A stretch of DNA of 64,000 bases from Pedobacter cryoconitis (GCA_019352875.1 JAAAFW010000006.1:334352-398351), one strand, 5' to 3'. Shown: positions 34,711 through 44,776, counted from the stretch's first letter. The notes: generated by a model not told the origin, from the letters alone. Numbers and translations are program-made.

Positions 34711-37494
34711 ATGTCTCTCAGTTCAGGTTTATCTTCAGGTGGCGATAGAAATTTAGATGCTGTAGATGCAGGTTCAGGATTTACTGCTGAAGACAAATCT
34801 TTTGAAAGGCTAACCCAGCTGACCTCTGCAATTTTTAATATACCCATTGTCTGTATTACCTTATTGGATAAGGACAGGCAATGGGTTAAATATTCCAACT
34901 GCATTATCCCGCAGGATATTTCTATTGAAAATTTTCTGTGTCGCTACACACTCAACAATCCCGACCTTTTCGAAGTTCCTGATGCCCTGGAAGATAATAG
35001 ATTCTCTAATCTCCGGTTGGTTACTCAGGAACCTTTTGTCCGCTATTATGCGGGGGTTCCGCTAACGAATGCCCAAGGCGAAGTTTTTGGTACACTCAGT
35101 CTTTTTGATACCAAACCCCGTGAACTTCATGAAGATCAGAAGGAAATCCTAATGGGGCTGGCCAGTCAGGTCATGGTTACGATTGAGTTGGTTAAAAAAC
35201 AACAACTGCTGGATTATAATACCTGGCGTTTTCAGGAATTACTTGAAATCACTAAGGTTTCACCTGAGATTCACTGCGTAATGGATTTTGATGGTAAAAT
35301 CAGGTATATCAATGAAGCAGTAACCAGTCTGTTGGGGTATGAGATCGAGGAGGCGATGAATTTGAATCCACTTCATATTTGTTATGAAGAAGATATTCCG
35401 CTGATGCTTGATACCATTCGTAAGGTTTTTAAAGGAAGAGAAAGAGAGTTCCGCGTTGACTTTCGTCTGGTGACTAAAAAGACTACGGTCATATGGATCA
35501 GCTGGAACCTTGTGGCTAAAAGTAACCGTCTTTATATATATGGGCGGGATATTACTGTTAGTAAAAGAGTAGAGTCAGAACTGACTAAATTGTCTTTTGT
35601 GGCCAGTAAGGTGAATAATGGTGTGATTATTAACGACGCTAACAACCGGGTGACTTGGGTCAATGATGCTTTTGAAGAGATTACTGGCTTTACGCTGGAA
35701 GATTTGAAAGGGAAAAGACTTGGTGACATGATCAACGGGCCCAATACAGATATAGAACTTCTGGAAAGAGTAAGGGAGTTGACTGAGCAGCGCCAGTCCT
35801 TTACAATTGACATGCTGGCTTATCGTAAAGACAAACAGGAGATCTGGTTATCCGTATATAATACAGTAGTAATGAACGATCGGGGTGAGGTTGATACTGA
35901 AGTCGAAATTATTATTGACATTACGGAGAAAAAGAGAGCTGAAAAAGAACTTCAGGTACTTTCGCTGGTAGCCAGCAAGACTGATACTGGAGTTAGTCTT
36001 CAGGATAAGGAAGGAAATATCACCTGGGTTAATCAGAGTCTGGAGAGATTAACAGGTTATTCTTTAGAGGAACTTCGTGGAAGGATGCTGGGCGATGTGA
36101 TTTCACCTCATTTTGAAGACCAGGAACTGATAGCTGATGCGAGGGAAAAAAGTAAAAACAATCAAAGCTATACTATCGAAGTTCTAGCGGAGAAAAAAGA
36201 TGGCTCTGCTGTTTGGCTGTCTGTCTCCAATACGCCTATTATAGATAGTAAGGGTGTTGTGGAAAGACAGATTGAACTGATTTCTGATATCACGCAGCGT
36301 AAACAGGTAGAAAAGGAAACTATTGAAGCAAAGGAGCAGGCATTGAAGTTGAGTCAGGCAAAAGAAATGTTCCTTTCAGTAATGAGCCACGAGATCCGAA
36401 CACCTTTAAACGCCGTGATTGGGATGACTCATTTGCTATTGGACAATGACCCTAAATCATCTCAGATTGATGACTTGAATTTACTTAAATTCTCCGGTGA
36501 GAACCTGCTGCATATCATAAATGACATCCTTGATTTTACTAAAATGGAAACAGGTAAAATGGAACTCGAAGTATTTCCTTTCAACCTGAAAATATTAGCT
36601 AACGATATCATTAACAGTTTACAGGTAAATGTCAGGAAAAGGGGCAACGAATTGGTGCTTAAATATGATCCTGCTATACCCGATATGCTCACCGGCGACA
36701 AAAGCCGTTTATACCAGATTCTAATGAATTTTTTGGGGAATGCCATTAAGTTTACAGACCACGGTGTAGTTCAGTTGAGAATGATGATGCTTGAAAATCA
36801 TGAACGTAAGGTTAAAGTACGTTTTGAAATAGAAGATAATGGGATTGGAATTCCAAAAGATAAACAGCACTATATATTTGAAGTTTTTACGCAGGCTAAA
36901 ACAGACATATCCCGGAAGTATGGGGGCACAGGGCTTGGGCTGGCTATTACTAAAAAACTGCTGAAGCTTTTTAATTCCGAAATAACGCTTGAAAGTGAAG
37001 AAGGCCAGGGGACAACTTTTAGTTTTGAAATTACTTTTAACAAAGCTGCGGAACAGTCCGATCAACCCGGTTTAGATAATGGAATATCTATATTCATAGG
37101 CAGACGGATTCTTGTTGTGGACGATAATGATATCAATATTTTGATCGCTAAAAGAATCCTTAGTAAATGGGGACTCGAAGTAGAATCGGCAATCAATGGC
37201 TATGAGGCTATTGAAAAGATTATGAAAGAAAACTTTGATCTGATATTTATGGATATAAAAATGCCGGGAATTGACGGTTTTGAAACGACGAGTATAATAA
37301 GGGATATTCGAGGAGATTATTATAAGTCTTTACCAATCATAGCCCTTACAGCTTCAACTTTAAAAAATGATCACTTCAAATTTATTCAGTGCGGAATGAA
37401 TGGACATGTTCTTAAGCCATTCAATCCTGATGAGATTAAAAATTTGCTGTATGATGTTTTTTCAGAACAATACCCTCTTTCGCATAAAGACTGA
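34711..37494 (+). CDS. GAF-PAS hybrid histidine kinase with receiver domain
   Basis: The 927-residue soluble protein has, in order, a GAF domain (about 30-165; IFNIPIVCITLLDKDRQW), a first PAS (about 170-285), then two tandem PAS-PAC units of about 125 residues that are near copies of each other (KLSFVASKVNNGV / VLSLVASKTDTGV, each ending in IDITEKK or SDITQRK). HisKA with VMSHEIRTPLNAV (H560), HATPase_c (NFLGNAIKFTD, GTGLGLAITKK) and a C-terminal receiver (ILVVDDNDIN, phospho-acceptor D848 in IFMDIKMPGIDGFE) follow. Phosphate should pass H560 to D848 and on to an Hpt or other partner not seen here. The input signal is unknown. It follows glyA by 20 bp. Confidence 0.96.
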   Translation: MSLSSGLSSGGDRNLDAVDAGSGFTAEDKSFERLTQLTSAIFNIPIVCITLLDKDRQWVKYSNCIIPQDISIENFLCRYTLNNPDLFEVPDALEDNRFSNLRLVTQEPFVRYYAGVPLTNAQGEVFGTLSLFDTKPRELHEDQKEILMGLASQVMVTIELVKKQQLLDYNTWRFQELLEITKVSPEIHCVMDFDGKIRYINEAVTSLLGYEIEEAMNLNPLHICYEEDIPLMLDTIRKVFKGREREFRVDFRLVTKKTTVIWISWNLVAKSNRLYIYGRDITVSKRVESELTKLSFVASKVNNGVIINDANNRVTWVNDAFEEITGFTLEDLKGKRLGDMINGPNTDIELLERVRELTEQRQSFTIDMLAYRKDKQEIWLSVYNTVVMNDRGEVDTEVEIIIDITEKKRAEKELQVLSLVASKTDTGVSLQDKEGNITWVNQSLERLTGYSLEELRGRMLGDVISPHFEDQELIADAREKSKNNQSYTIEVLAEKKDGSAVWLSVSNTPIIDSKGVVERQIELISDITQRKQVEKETIEAKEQALKLSQAKEMFLSVMSHEIRTPLNAVIGMTHLLLDNDPKSSQIDDLNLLKFSGENLLHIINDILDFTKMETGKMELEVFPFNLKILANDIINSLQVNVRKRGNELVLKYDPAIPDMLTGDKSRLYQILMNFLGNAIKFTDHGVVQLRMMMLENHERKVKVRFEIEDNGIGIPKDKQHYIFEVFTQAKTDISRKYGGTGLGLAITKKLLKLFNSEITLESEEGQGTTFSFEITFNKAAEQSDQPGLDNGISIFIGRRILVVDDNDINILIAKRILSKWGLEVESAINGYEAIEKIMKENFDLIFMDIKMPGIDGFETTSIIRDIRGDYYKSLPIIALTASTLKNDHFKFIQCGMNGHVLKPFNPDEIKNLLYDVFSEQYPLSHKD

Positions 37495-37658
37495 GGCTAC
37501 CCTGCTGTAAAAGGATAAAGGGCCGATATTCCCATTAGAAATATCGACCCTTACCATCTAAATTAACGCTCTCAGATATATAAACGGCACTTGTTTCGAT
37601 TTATTCTGTTGACCAGTAATTTTTTTTATTATAATAGTTTAAAGCGAATATCGCAGAA

Positions 37659-38354
37659 TCAGGAAGTCCAGGCGAGGGCGGCGATACTGATTCTACTAAA
37701 TCCACCTTCCTGTAAAGTTCGTGCGCACGACTCCAATGTTGCACCAGTTGTAACCACGTCGTCGACAAGTAAGACAGAGGAGTCCTGATTTCCCCAAGGC
37801 CCTAATATAAAGCCATCCTTCACATTCAGATATCTTGCATAGCGGCCTTTTCTGGTTTGTGTACTTTTACTCTTGCCGGTTTTGAGCAGATCTTCACGTA
37901 CATGACTGTTTGTGGCATCTGCCAGGCCATTAGCAATATGTGTACATTGATTATAGCCTCGGCTTCGTGTTTTTGAGGCACCACTTGGAACTGGTATGAT
38001 CAGATCAGGTACTTCAAATACAGGTGAATTTTTTATAGTTAATCCGAGCATGAAACCCATTTGATAAGCGAGAGCCGACTGACCTTTGTATTTTAGCTGA
38101 TGAATTATTTTTCTTGCTTTTCCGCATCGCTTAAAATATAATAAAGCAGTTGCTTGTTGTAGCATAACCCTACCCCAGAATAATCTGTGGAGTGGGTTGT
38201 CTTTATAAAACTCAAACCTTGTGAGGGGCAGGTCATACAAGCAGAATACGCAGATATGTTTTTCTGTAGTCTGTAATACTATGGAGCATGCGCTACAATA
38301 CCTTGGTAATATCAGCTCGAGTAAGTCGGAATATATAGAAGTAAAAAAGGGCAT
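37659..38354 (-). CDS. comF: ComF-family phosphoribosyltransferase-like protein
   Basis: The 231-residue protein has the ComF layout: an N-terminal helix with a double cysteine pair (RYCSACS, then HICVFC) likely binding zinc, YKGQSALAYQMG, PDLIIPVPSGASKTRSRGYNQ, and the phosphoribosyltransferase motif SVLLVDDVVTTGATLE. ComF proteins are linked to DNA uptake and recombination in naturally competent bacteria; the biochemical activity is not settled. The start codon and first residues (MPFFT) lie in one arm of a perfect 14-bp terminator-like hairpin following rlmN. No alternative start exists before the zinc motif. Confidence 0.92.
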   Translation of the reverse strand: MPFFTSIYSDLLELILPRYCSACSIVLQTTEKHICVFCLYDLPLTRFEFYKDNPLHRLFWGRVMLQQATALLYFKRCGKARKIIHQLKYKGQSALAYQMGFMLGLTIKNSPVFEVPDLIIPVPSGASKTRSRGYNQCTHIANGLADATNSHVREDLLKTGKSKSTQTRKGRYARYLNVKDGFILGPWGNQDSSVLLVDDVVTTGATLESCARTLQEGGFSRISIAALAWTS

Positions 38355-38379
38355 ATACGAATGTAATGCCCTTTTTTAC
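38341..38379. terminator. Symmetrical intrinsic terminator downstream of rlmN overlapping the comF start
   Basis: GTAAAAAAGGGCAT (38341-38354) and its exact complement (38366-38379) form a 14-bp stem with an 11-nt loop. On the minus strand the T-run of the distal arm is comF codons 2-4 and the comF ATG is in the stem. It lies 17 bp past the rlmN stop and works in either orientation. Confidence 0.85.
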
Positions 38380-38396
38380 GATAATGTTAACCTGAT

Positions 38397-39449
38397 TTAG
38401 TTTTGTTCTTCTTTTACAGCGAGCTGTCCGCAGGCTGCGTCAATATCTTTACCACGGCTTCTTCTGATATTTGTATTTACACCCTGGCTTTTAAGGTAAT
38501 TTGCAAAAGCATCTATTTTATCTCCCTCTGCATTAGTGAAATCTGCAAATTGAATAGGGTTGTATTCGATCAGATTTACCTTACAAGGGACGTGTTTACA
38601 GAAACGGGCCAAATCTATTGCATCCTGAATTTCGTCATTGAAATTATTGAATACGATATATTCATAAGTAACCGGATTCTTGGTTTTTGCGAAATAATAT
38701 TTTAATGCATCAGCTAGTGCCTTCAGTGAATTATGTTCTGAAATAGGCATAATTTCATTTCGTTTTACATCATCTGCAGCATGTAAAGACAAAGCAAGGT
38801 TAAACTTTGCGCCGTCGTCCCCAAGTTTACGTATCATCTTGGCAATACCTGCAGTAGATACAGTAATTCTTTTATAAGACATGTTCAATCCATCAGGGGC
38901 GGTAATCCGCTCAATGGATTTCATCATATTAGCATAGTTTAAGAGCGGCTCTCCCATACCCATGTATACAATGTTTGTTAACGGGAGTTTATAATTGAGT
39001 TTAGCCTGCTGGTCAATAAGGACCACCTGGTCATAGATCTCATCTGCATTGAGATTTCGCTTTCTGTCCATATAACCGGTTGCACAAAATTTGCATGTAA
39101 GGCTGCAGCCTACCTGTGAGCTTACGCAGGCCGTCATTCTCTCTTCCATTGGAATGAGCACACCTTCTACAATATTGCCATCATATAAACGGAATGCATT
39201 TTTGATCGTGTGATCGTTGCTGAATTGTGACTGATGAACCGATACGACATTTATAGCATAATTTTCATCAAGTTTCTTGCGAAGATCCTTCGAGAGGTTG
39301 CTCATTTCTTCAAATGAACGCGCAGATTTTTCCCATAACCATTGGTAAACCTGTTTAGCGCGGTACGCCGGTTCTTTCATTTCCGCGAAACGCTGTTGTA
39401 ATTCGGGAAGATCCAGAGAACGAATATCGATTTTTGTAGTTGCAACCAT
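38397..39449 (-). CDS. rlmN: Dual-specificity 23S rRNA/tRNA adenine-C2 methyltransferase RlmN
   Basis: This radical-SAM enzyme methylates A2503 of 23S rRNA and A37 of some tRNAs. From the ATG at 39449 it has 350 residues. The radical-SAM cluster motif is GCSLTCKFCATGYM (Cys 115, 119, 122). Catalytic cysteines are expected at C108 (TACVSSQ) and C343 (DIDAACGQL). YMGMGEPLLNY, SLHAADD and RRSRGKDIDAACGQ are further family signatures. A TTG three codons upstream is an alternative start. It is followed by the terminator that runs into comF. Confidence 0.97.
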   Translation of the reverse strand: MVATTKIDIRSLDLPELQQRFAEMKEPAYRAKQVYQWLWEKSARSFEEMSNLSKDLRKKLDENYAINVVSVHQSQFSNDHTIKNAFRLYDGNIVEGVLIPMEERMTACVSSQVGCSLTCKFCATGYMDRKRNLNADEIYDQVVLIDQQAKLNYKLPLTNIVYMGMGEPLLNYANMMKSIERITAPDGLNMSYKRITVSTAGIAKMIRKLGDDGAKFNLALSLHAADDVKRNEIMPISEHNSLKALADALKYYFAKTKNPVTYEYIVFNNFNDEIQDAIDLARFCKHVPCKVNLIEYNPIQFADFTNAEGDKIDAFANYLKSQGVNTNIRRSRGKDIDAACGQLAVKEEQN

Positions 39450-39550
39450 TTGATGCAAAAATACTTAAAAATAATTATAAAAATAGTAAACAGGCAGATA
39501 ATCAGCCCGTTTAGTGGGCTGATAAATAATCCGGATGTCAGTTTTTTAGT

Positions 39551-40597
39551 TTAGCGCTTTGGGCTTTTCACTTTCGCACCAGGTGCACCTGGTCTGCCTT
39601 TGCCTGGTTTTACAGGTCTGCGGCTTGGTCCGTTGCTTTTATTCCAGTCGGTAGCTGCTGCCGCCGGAGCCTGAAATGAAGAACCACCTGATGCTGGTTT
39701 GCCTGAACGGGGAGAAGATGGGCCTTTACCACCTCTTGCAGTACGTCCTGCAGGAATAGATTTGCTTTTTCCTGGTGCCGATGGGCGTTTTCTTCCAGAT
39801 TTTGGCGTCACATTTACCAAATCTTCCTCTGATGCTTTATCTTTTGATTTTTTGACAACCCTTTTTGGGGCAGCACTTCCACTTGATTTGGCGATCAGCT
39901 GGTTGATTTCAGTTTGTTCTTCTGGTGTAAGTTCACGCCATTCTCCTACTGGTAAACCTTTCAAACTGATATTCATAATTCTTACTCTTTCCAGTTTAGT
40001 TACTTCAAATCCGAAATGCTCGCACATTCTTCTGATCTGTCTGTTAAGACCCTGAACCAACGTGATTCTGAAAATGAAAGGACTTTCTTTAACAACTTTG
40101 CATTTTTTAGTCATCACCCCTAATACAGGGACACCTTTAGCCATATTTGTGATGAACTGGTCCGTAATAGTTTTATTGACCGTTACGACATATTCTTTTT
40201 CGTGGCTATTTCCAGCGCGAAGGATTTTGTTAACTAAATCTCCGTTGTTGGTCATAAATATGAGACCCTGAGAATCTTTATCCAGTCTTCCGATTGGAAA
40301 TACCCGCTCACTGTAATTAACGTAGTCTACTATATTACTTTTTACGCCTGCTTCTGTCGTACTGGTTATCCCTACTGGTTTATTGAAAGCAAGCAGAACT
40401 GAATTTTCTGCTTCTTTGGGTTCAATAGTTTGTCCGTTTACAGAAACTACATCTCCAAAAAAGACCTGATCTCCGACCTTTGCTTTTCTTCCATTAATAA
40501 ATACATTTCCCTGTTCAATGTATCTGTCTGCCGCTCTTCTGGAGCACAGGCCGCTTTCGCTGATGTATTTATTTAATCGGGTTGTAGGATCGGACAT
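39551..40597 (-). CDS. RsuA/RluB-family pseudouridine synthase with long basic tail
   Basis: From the ATG at 40597 the protein has 348 residues. An S4 RNA-binding domain comes first ([22 protein letters not shown]), then the pseudouridine synthase core with the catalytic aspartate in [14 protein letters not shown] and the family motif [15 protein letters not shown]. The core ends near residue 240 and a tail of roughly 100 residues rich in Lys, Arg, Pro, Gly and Ser follows ([30 protein letters not shown]), most likely disordered and RNA-binding. RluF-like large-subunit rRNA modification is the best guess; exact target position unknown. A hairpin without T-run (39501-39523) lies downstream. 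Confidence 0.93.
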   Translation of the reverse strand: MSDPTTRLNKYISESGLCSRRAADRYIEQGNVFINGRKAKVGDQVFFGDVVSVNGQTIEPKEAENSVLLAFNKPVGITSTTEAGVKSNIVDYVNYSERVFPIGRLDKDSQGLIFMTNNGDLVNKILRAGNSHEKEYVVTVNKTITDQFITNMAKGVPVLGVMTKKCKVVKESPFIFRITLVQGLNRQIRRMCEHFGFEVTKLERVRIMNISLKGLPVGEWRELTPEEQTEINQLIAKSSGSAAPKRVVKKSKDKASEEDLVNVTPKSGRKRPSAPGKSKSIPAGRTARGGKGPSSPRSGKPASGGSSFQAPAAAATDWNKSNGPSRRPVKPGKGRPGAPGAKVKSPKR

Positions 40598-40787
40598 AGT
40601 TTTATTTATAAAATATTTCGCAAAAATAATCAATTTATACAGCATTTACTGTATATGAGCTGCTGTTTAACGAATAAGCGTTTTTGCACACGGTTTTTTA
40701 CCTTTTATAGTAAATCAATGATTCTGGCAAAGGGTATATTTATAGTGCATTCTTTAAGCTTTCAGTAGAATAACCGTTATTTGCAGC

Positions 40788-41957
40788 ATGAGCATTTATT
40801 TATCGGCTTCTTTAGTTTGCCCTGTTAGCAGCCCTCCATTGGAGAATGGAGTAATTTCGGTAGACGATGCAGGCAGGATTCTTGAACTTATTCCTGCAGA
40901 TCTGGCAAAAGAAAGGAATTTGGAGAACGTCCGGTTTCTGGAAGGAGTGCTCGTTCCCGGGCTGGTGAATACCCATGTTCACCTTGAGCTCTCGCACCTT
41001 AAAGGTAAGATCGAGGAAGGTACAGGTTTGCCAGGGTTCGTCCGGCAGGTCATGCAGCAGAGAGCAGCTGCGGGGGATGAAATATCAGAAGCTATGAAAT
41101 TAGCTGATGCTGAGCAGTACAGGAATGGCATTGTCGCCGCGGGAGATATATCAAATCAGTTGGTCTCGAAGGCAGTAAAAATGAACAGCGCTGTTTACTA
41201 TCATACCTTTGTAGAAACAATGGGGTTTAACCCGGTCATGGCAGACGAAATTATTGCACGCGCAAAAAAACTTAAGCAAGACTTTCTGCCATTGACAGCT
41301 GCTATTGCTCCACATGCTCCATATTCAGTGTCCAAACCATTGTTTGAGCTAATCCGAGCTGAAGATAATACAGCATGCATAACTATTCATAACCAGGAAA
41401 CAGCCGAAGAAAATCAGTTCTTCGAACGGAAAGAGGGTCATTTTCTTGATCTTTACAAGTTTTTGGGTCTGGATATTTCTTTTTTTCAGGCTCAGCAACT
41501 CACATCCCTTCAATATTTTTTGCCTTTAATGCCGCATAACACGCGGATATTATTAGTGCATAATACATTTACCAGCGCTCAGGATATTGAATTCGCCTTA
41601 GAAAGTGGAAAAGATATTTATTGGTGCCTTTGCCCCAATGCTAATTTATATATAGAGAAAAGACTACCAGATCTGAAGCTATTCAGACAGGAAGGATTGA
41701 ACATTACTTTAGGAACAGATAGCCTGGGGAGTAATCATCAGTTAAGTATTCTGGAAGAAATGAAGACATTACATTTTCAGGCGGACATTCCTTTCCATGA
41801 GTTGCTTTGCTGGGCAACACTGAATGGAGCGCGGTTTTTGGGACTTGATCAGCAATTGGGAAGTTTTGAAAAAGGAAAGAAGCCTGGAATTAATTTGATA
41901 ACCGGCATGAAAGATGGAACTTTGACGCCTGATACTACTATTCAACGTATTTTGTAA
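40788..41957 (+). CDS. Metal-dependent amidohydrolase family protein
   Basis: This 389-residue TIM-barrel hydrolase has the amidohydrolase metal ligands: VNTHVHLELSHLKG for the first histidines, ITIHNQETAEE for a barrel histidine, LVHNTFTSAQDI for another, and LGTDSLGSNHQLS for the catalytic aspartate. The closest pattern is the cytosine deaminase/S-adenosylhomocysteine deaminase/aminofutalosine deaminase branch; which of these applies cannot be decided by eye. It is the first gene of a long plus-strand run and ends 1 bp before the next start. Confidence 0.88.
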   Translation: MSIYLSASLVCPVSSPPLENGVISVDDAGRILELIPADLAKERNLENVRFLEGVLVPGLVNTHVHLELSHLKGKIEEGTGLPGFVRQVMQQRAAAGDEISEAMKLADAEQYRNGIVAAGDISNQLVSKAVKMNSAVYYHTFVETMGFNPVMADEIIARAKKLKQDFLPLTAAIAPHAPYSVSKPLFELIRAEDNTACITIHNQETAEENQFFERKEGHFLDLYKFLGLDISFFQAQQLTSLQYFLPLMPHNTRILLVHNTFTSAQDIEFALESGKDIYWCLCPNANLYIEKRLPDLKLFRQEGLNITLGTDSLGSNHQLSILEEMKTLHFQADIPFHELLCWATLNGARFLGLDQQLGSFEKGKKPGINLITGMKDGTLTPDTTIQRIL

Positions 41958-41958
41958 A

Positions 41959-42915
41959 ATGATAAAACAGGTTACTGAGCTATTTAGAATCCGTTATCCG
42001 GTAATTCAGGCTGGTATGGTCTGGTGTAGTGGATGGAAATTAGCGGCAGCGGTATCAAATGCTGGTGGGTTAGGAATTATTGGGGCGGGATCAATGTATC
42101 CGGAAGTGTTGCGGACACATATTCGTAAAGCTTTTTTAGCGACAGATAAACCATTTGGTGTAAATGTGCCGTTATTATACCCGGATATCGACCTGCTGAT
42201 ACAAGTATTGATTGAGGAAAAGGTTAAAATTGTAATTACTTCCGCCGGAAATCCTGCAACCTGGACCTCACGGTTAAAAGCTGAAGGGATGATTGTTGTA
42301 CACGTTGTGTCGAATACAAAGTTTGCTTTGAAGGCCGAATCCTGTGGCGTAGATGCAGTAATTGCTGAAGGATTTGAAGCAGGAGGCCATAATGGTCGTG
42401 AAGAAACGACAACTCTATGCCTGATTCCAATGGTGTGTGCAAAGCTTAAGATTCCGGTGATAGCTGCAGGAGGGATCGGTTGTGGTAAAAGTATGCTTGC
42501 CGCGGTCGCATTGGGTGCTTCCGGGATACAGGTAGGGTCTGCTTTTGCAGTCGCGGCGGAATCATCCGCGCACGACGCTTTTAAAGCAAGTATAATCGCC
42601 TCGGTAGAGGGCGATACCCGACTGCAGTTAAAAAAGCTGGTTCCCGTGAGACTATTGAAGAACGAATTTGCCATTCAGGTAGCTCAGGCCGAAGCCGATG
42701 GTGCAGATGCAGATGAACTCGCCCGGCTGCTCGGTCGTTCCCGCGCTAAAAAGGGAATGTTTGAAGGTGATTTGAAAGAAGGAGAACTGGAGATCGGGCA
42801 GGTATCAGCAATGCTCGGTGAGATCAGGCCCGCAGCTGAGATATTAAATGATATCTGGAGCGGATTTCTTGAAGCAAGAAAAATGATCTGCAGTCAGGAT
42901 GTTAATGAGTTGTAG
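41959..42915 (+). CDS. Nitronate monooxygenase-like FMN enzyme
   Basis: This 318-residue protein of the nitronate monooxygenase/FabK-type family has RYPVIQAGMVWCSGWKLAAAVSNAGGLGIIGAG at its N-terminus, VIAEGFEAGGHNGR for substrate/flavin binding, and IPVIAAGGIGCGKSMLAAVALGASGIQVGSAFA for FMN-phosphate binding. Such enzymes oxidise alkyl nitronates or act as flavin-dependent enoyl reductases; specificity is not readable. It is immediately downstream of the amidohydrolase gene (1 bp gap), so the two are co-transcribed. Confidence 0.88.
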   Translation: MIKQVTELFRIRYPVIQAGMVWCSGWKLAAAVSNAGGLGIIGAGSMYPEVLRTHIRKAFLATDKPFGVNVPLLYPDIDLLIQVLIEEKVKIVITSAGNPATWTSRLKAEGMIVVHVVSNTKFALKAESCGVDAVIAEGFEAGGHNGREETTTLCLIPMVCAKLKIPVIAAGGIGCGKSMLAAVALGASGIQVGSAFAVAAESSAHDAFKASIIASVEGDTRLQLKKLVPVRLLKNEFAIQVAQAEADGADADELARLLGRSRAKKGMFEGDLKEGELEIGQVSAMLGEIRPAAEILNDIWSGFLEARKMICSQDVNEL

Positions 42916-42947
42916 TATGGCATCACATAGAATTGAAATTTAAAAGA

Positions 42948-43226
42948 ATGAAACATTTAAGAATAAAAATTACCGGTAGGGTGCAGGGGGTATCATTTCG
43001 TTATACTACTAAGGTTGTAGCCGACCAGATGGGAGTTCGCGGAATTATTAAGAATGAGAAAGACGGAAGCGTTTACATTGAAGCAGAAGGCGACGATACA
43101 TTGCTGGAAGTTTTTTTGGAGTGGTGCAATGAAGGCCCGGACCGTGCAATAATTGAAAAGGTTGAAACTGAACCTGCTGAACTCAAAAACTATCGTAATT
43201 TTGAGATTATTAAAAAACAACGCTAA
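42948..43226 (+). CDS. Acylphosphatase
   Basis: This 92-residue protein starts at the ATG at 42948 (MKHLRIKITG); a TTG five codons upstream is less likely. The signature GRVQGVSFRYTT carries the phosphate-binding arginine, and VRGIIKNEKDGSVYIEAEG carries the catalytic asparagine. It hydrolyses carboxyl-phosphate bonds such as acetyl phosphate. The size is normal for the family. It lies between the nitronate monooxygenase-like gene and the flippase gene in the same direction. Confidence 0.95.
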   Translation: MKHLRIKITGRVQGVSFRYTTKVVADQMGVRGIIKNEKDGSVYIEAEGDDTLLEVFLEWCNEGPDRAIIEKVETEPAELKNYRNFEIIKKQR

Positions 43227-43243
43227 ACATCTAAGCCCCGCCT

Positions 43244-44755
43244 GTGTCAGTCATTAAGAAATTCCTGGGTCAAACTGCCGTTTACGGTATTAGTACTGTA
43301 TTGTCCAGGCTGCTCAATTTTATCCTAACGCCAATATACGTGAAAGTATATGCTCCGGCGGTTTATGGTATTTTCACAACAATGTACAGTTATGCTTCTA
43401 TGATCAATGCAGTGCTTGCGTTTGGCATGGAAACTACCTATTTCCGTTATCTTAACAAGTATGAAGAAAAGAAACAGGAAGTTTATAACAATACCTTTAT
43501 ATGCATCGCATTTATTGCGGGGCTGTTCCTGATCACTGGGTTAGTTTTTACAGATTTGATTGCCGGCTGGATTAATAGAGGTACTGTCGCTAATCTGGAG
43601 GAATACAAGGGTTTTATACGGCTGTTTGTCTGGCTGCTGTTTATCGATGCAATTTGTGTGATTCCATTTGCAAAGATCAGGGCAGACGGGAGAGCATTTA
43701 AATACAGTTTAATTAAGTTTTTGAATATCGGTGGTTTTGTAGGCTTTAACCTGGTTTTTCTTTTCCTGATTCCTATGCTTATCCGTCAGGATGGGGCACT
43801 GGCCACTTGGCTGGCTAGCTGGTACAGACCAAAATGGGTAGGTTATGTTTTTATCTCTAATCTGATGGCCAGTGGGATAACGATGATTATGTTGCTTCCA
43901 GAGTTCCTTCAGCTGCGGTTTAAATTTGATAAGGAACTCTTTATGAAGATGTTCTCCTACAGTTGGCCGATACTTATTGCCAACCTGTCTTTTATCGTAA
44001 ATGAAAATCTTGATAAGATAGTTCTTAGTCAATTACTACCTAAAGCCATTGCCGATGTAGATGTTGGTATTTATGGGGCTGTTTGTAAGATCGCTATGTT
44101 TATGAGTATTTTCATTACCGCCTTCAGATTGGGAGCGGAACCATTCTTCTTCAGCCACGCCAAGCAGGCAAATGCACGTAAAACCTATGCCATGATACTT
44201 CAATATTTCGCTATTGCGCTGGCATTGCTTTTTGTCGCGCTGGTTGCTAATATTGAAGTACTTAAGTATTTTATTGTCAGGGGTAAAGGCGATCCGGGAA
44301 GCTATTGGGTAGGTTTGCCAGCTGTACCTTTTCTGCTTTTTGGCTATGTATGTCTGGGCATTTATACAAATCTTTCCATCTGGTACAGACTTTCCGATCA
44401 GACCCGTTTTGGCTTATATATATCAGTGATAGGAGCCATTTTAACAATCGTGCTTAATTTCCTGCTGATTCCAAAGTTCAGTTATATGGGCTCTGCCTGG
44501 GTATCCATGATTGCATACATGAGTATGATGATCATCTCCTATGTGCTGGGACAGAAATACTATCCGATACCCTATCAATTAAAAAGAATCAGTATATATC
44601 TTTTAACATCAGTAGTACTGGTAATCCTCTCGTTTTGGGTATTCCACAGGAATATCTATATTGGAAATGCGATGCTGATAGCCTTTATGGCGGCTATCTG
44701 GTGGGCAGAAAAGGAACAGCTCCAGACGCTGCTGTTCAGAAAAAAACAGAATTAA
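43244..44755 (+). CDS. Polysaccharide flippase (Wzx/MATE-like, MOP superfamily)
   Basis: The 503-residue integral membrane protein has about fourteen membrane spans. The N-terminus FLGQTAVYGISTVLSRLLNFILTPIYVKVYAP and the mid-protein FSYSWPILIANLSFIVNENLDKIVLSQLLP are typical of MOP-superfamily polysaccharide exporters, which flip lipid-linked sugars across the inner membrane. The start is a GTG; no ATG fits before the first span. It is far from the polysaccharide locus at the left end, so the cargo is unclear. It precedes dut by 21 bp. Confidence 0.9.
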   Translation: MSVIKKFLGQTAVYGISTVLSRLLNFILTPIYVKVYAPAVYGIFTTMYSYASMINAVLAFGMETTYFRYLNKYEEKKQEVYNNTFICIAFIAGLFLITGLVFTDLIAGWINRGTVANLEEYKGFIRLFVWLLFIDAICVIPFAKIRADGRAFKYSLIKFLNIGGFVGFNLVFLFLIPMLIRQDGALATWLASWYRPKWVGYVFISNLMASGITMIMLLPEFLQLRFKFDKELFMKMFSYSWPILIANLSFIVNENLDKIVLSQLLPKAIADVDVGIYGAVCKIAMFMSIFITAFRLGAEPFFFSHAKQANARKTYAMILQYFAIALALLFVALVANIEVLKYFIVRGKGDPGSYWVGLPAVPFLLFGYVCLGIYTNLSIWYRLSDQTRFGLYISVIGAILTIVLNFLLIPKFSYMGSAWVSMIAYMSMMIISYVLGQKYYPIPYQLKRISIYLLTSVVLVILSFWVFHRNIYIGNAMLIAFMAAIWWAEKEQLQTLLFRKKQN

Positions 44756-44776
44756 TAAGAACTAAACACATATATA

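Noticed and set aside
37517..37553. Hairpin after the hybrid kinase gene
   Set aside because: The stem has a central mismatch and no T-run, so termination is not supported.
39501..39523. 8-bp hairpin between the pseudouridine synthase and rlmN genes as a terminator
   Set aside because: There is no T-run on either strand after the stem.
39699..40055. 118-residue plus-strand frame opposite the pseudouridine synthase tail
   Set aside because: It is antisense to a real gene; the length comes from the low-complexity tail.
42006..42674. 222-residue minus-strand open frame inside the nitronate monooxygenase-like gene
   Set aside because: It lies fully opposite a well-conserved gene, is rich in Ser/Pro/Thr as expected from reversed coding, and shows no domain.
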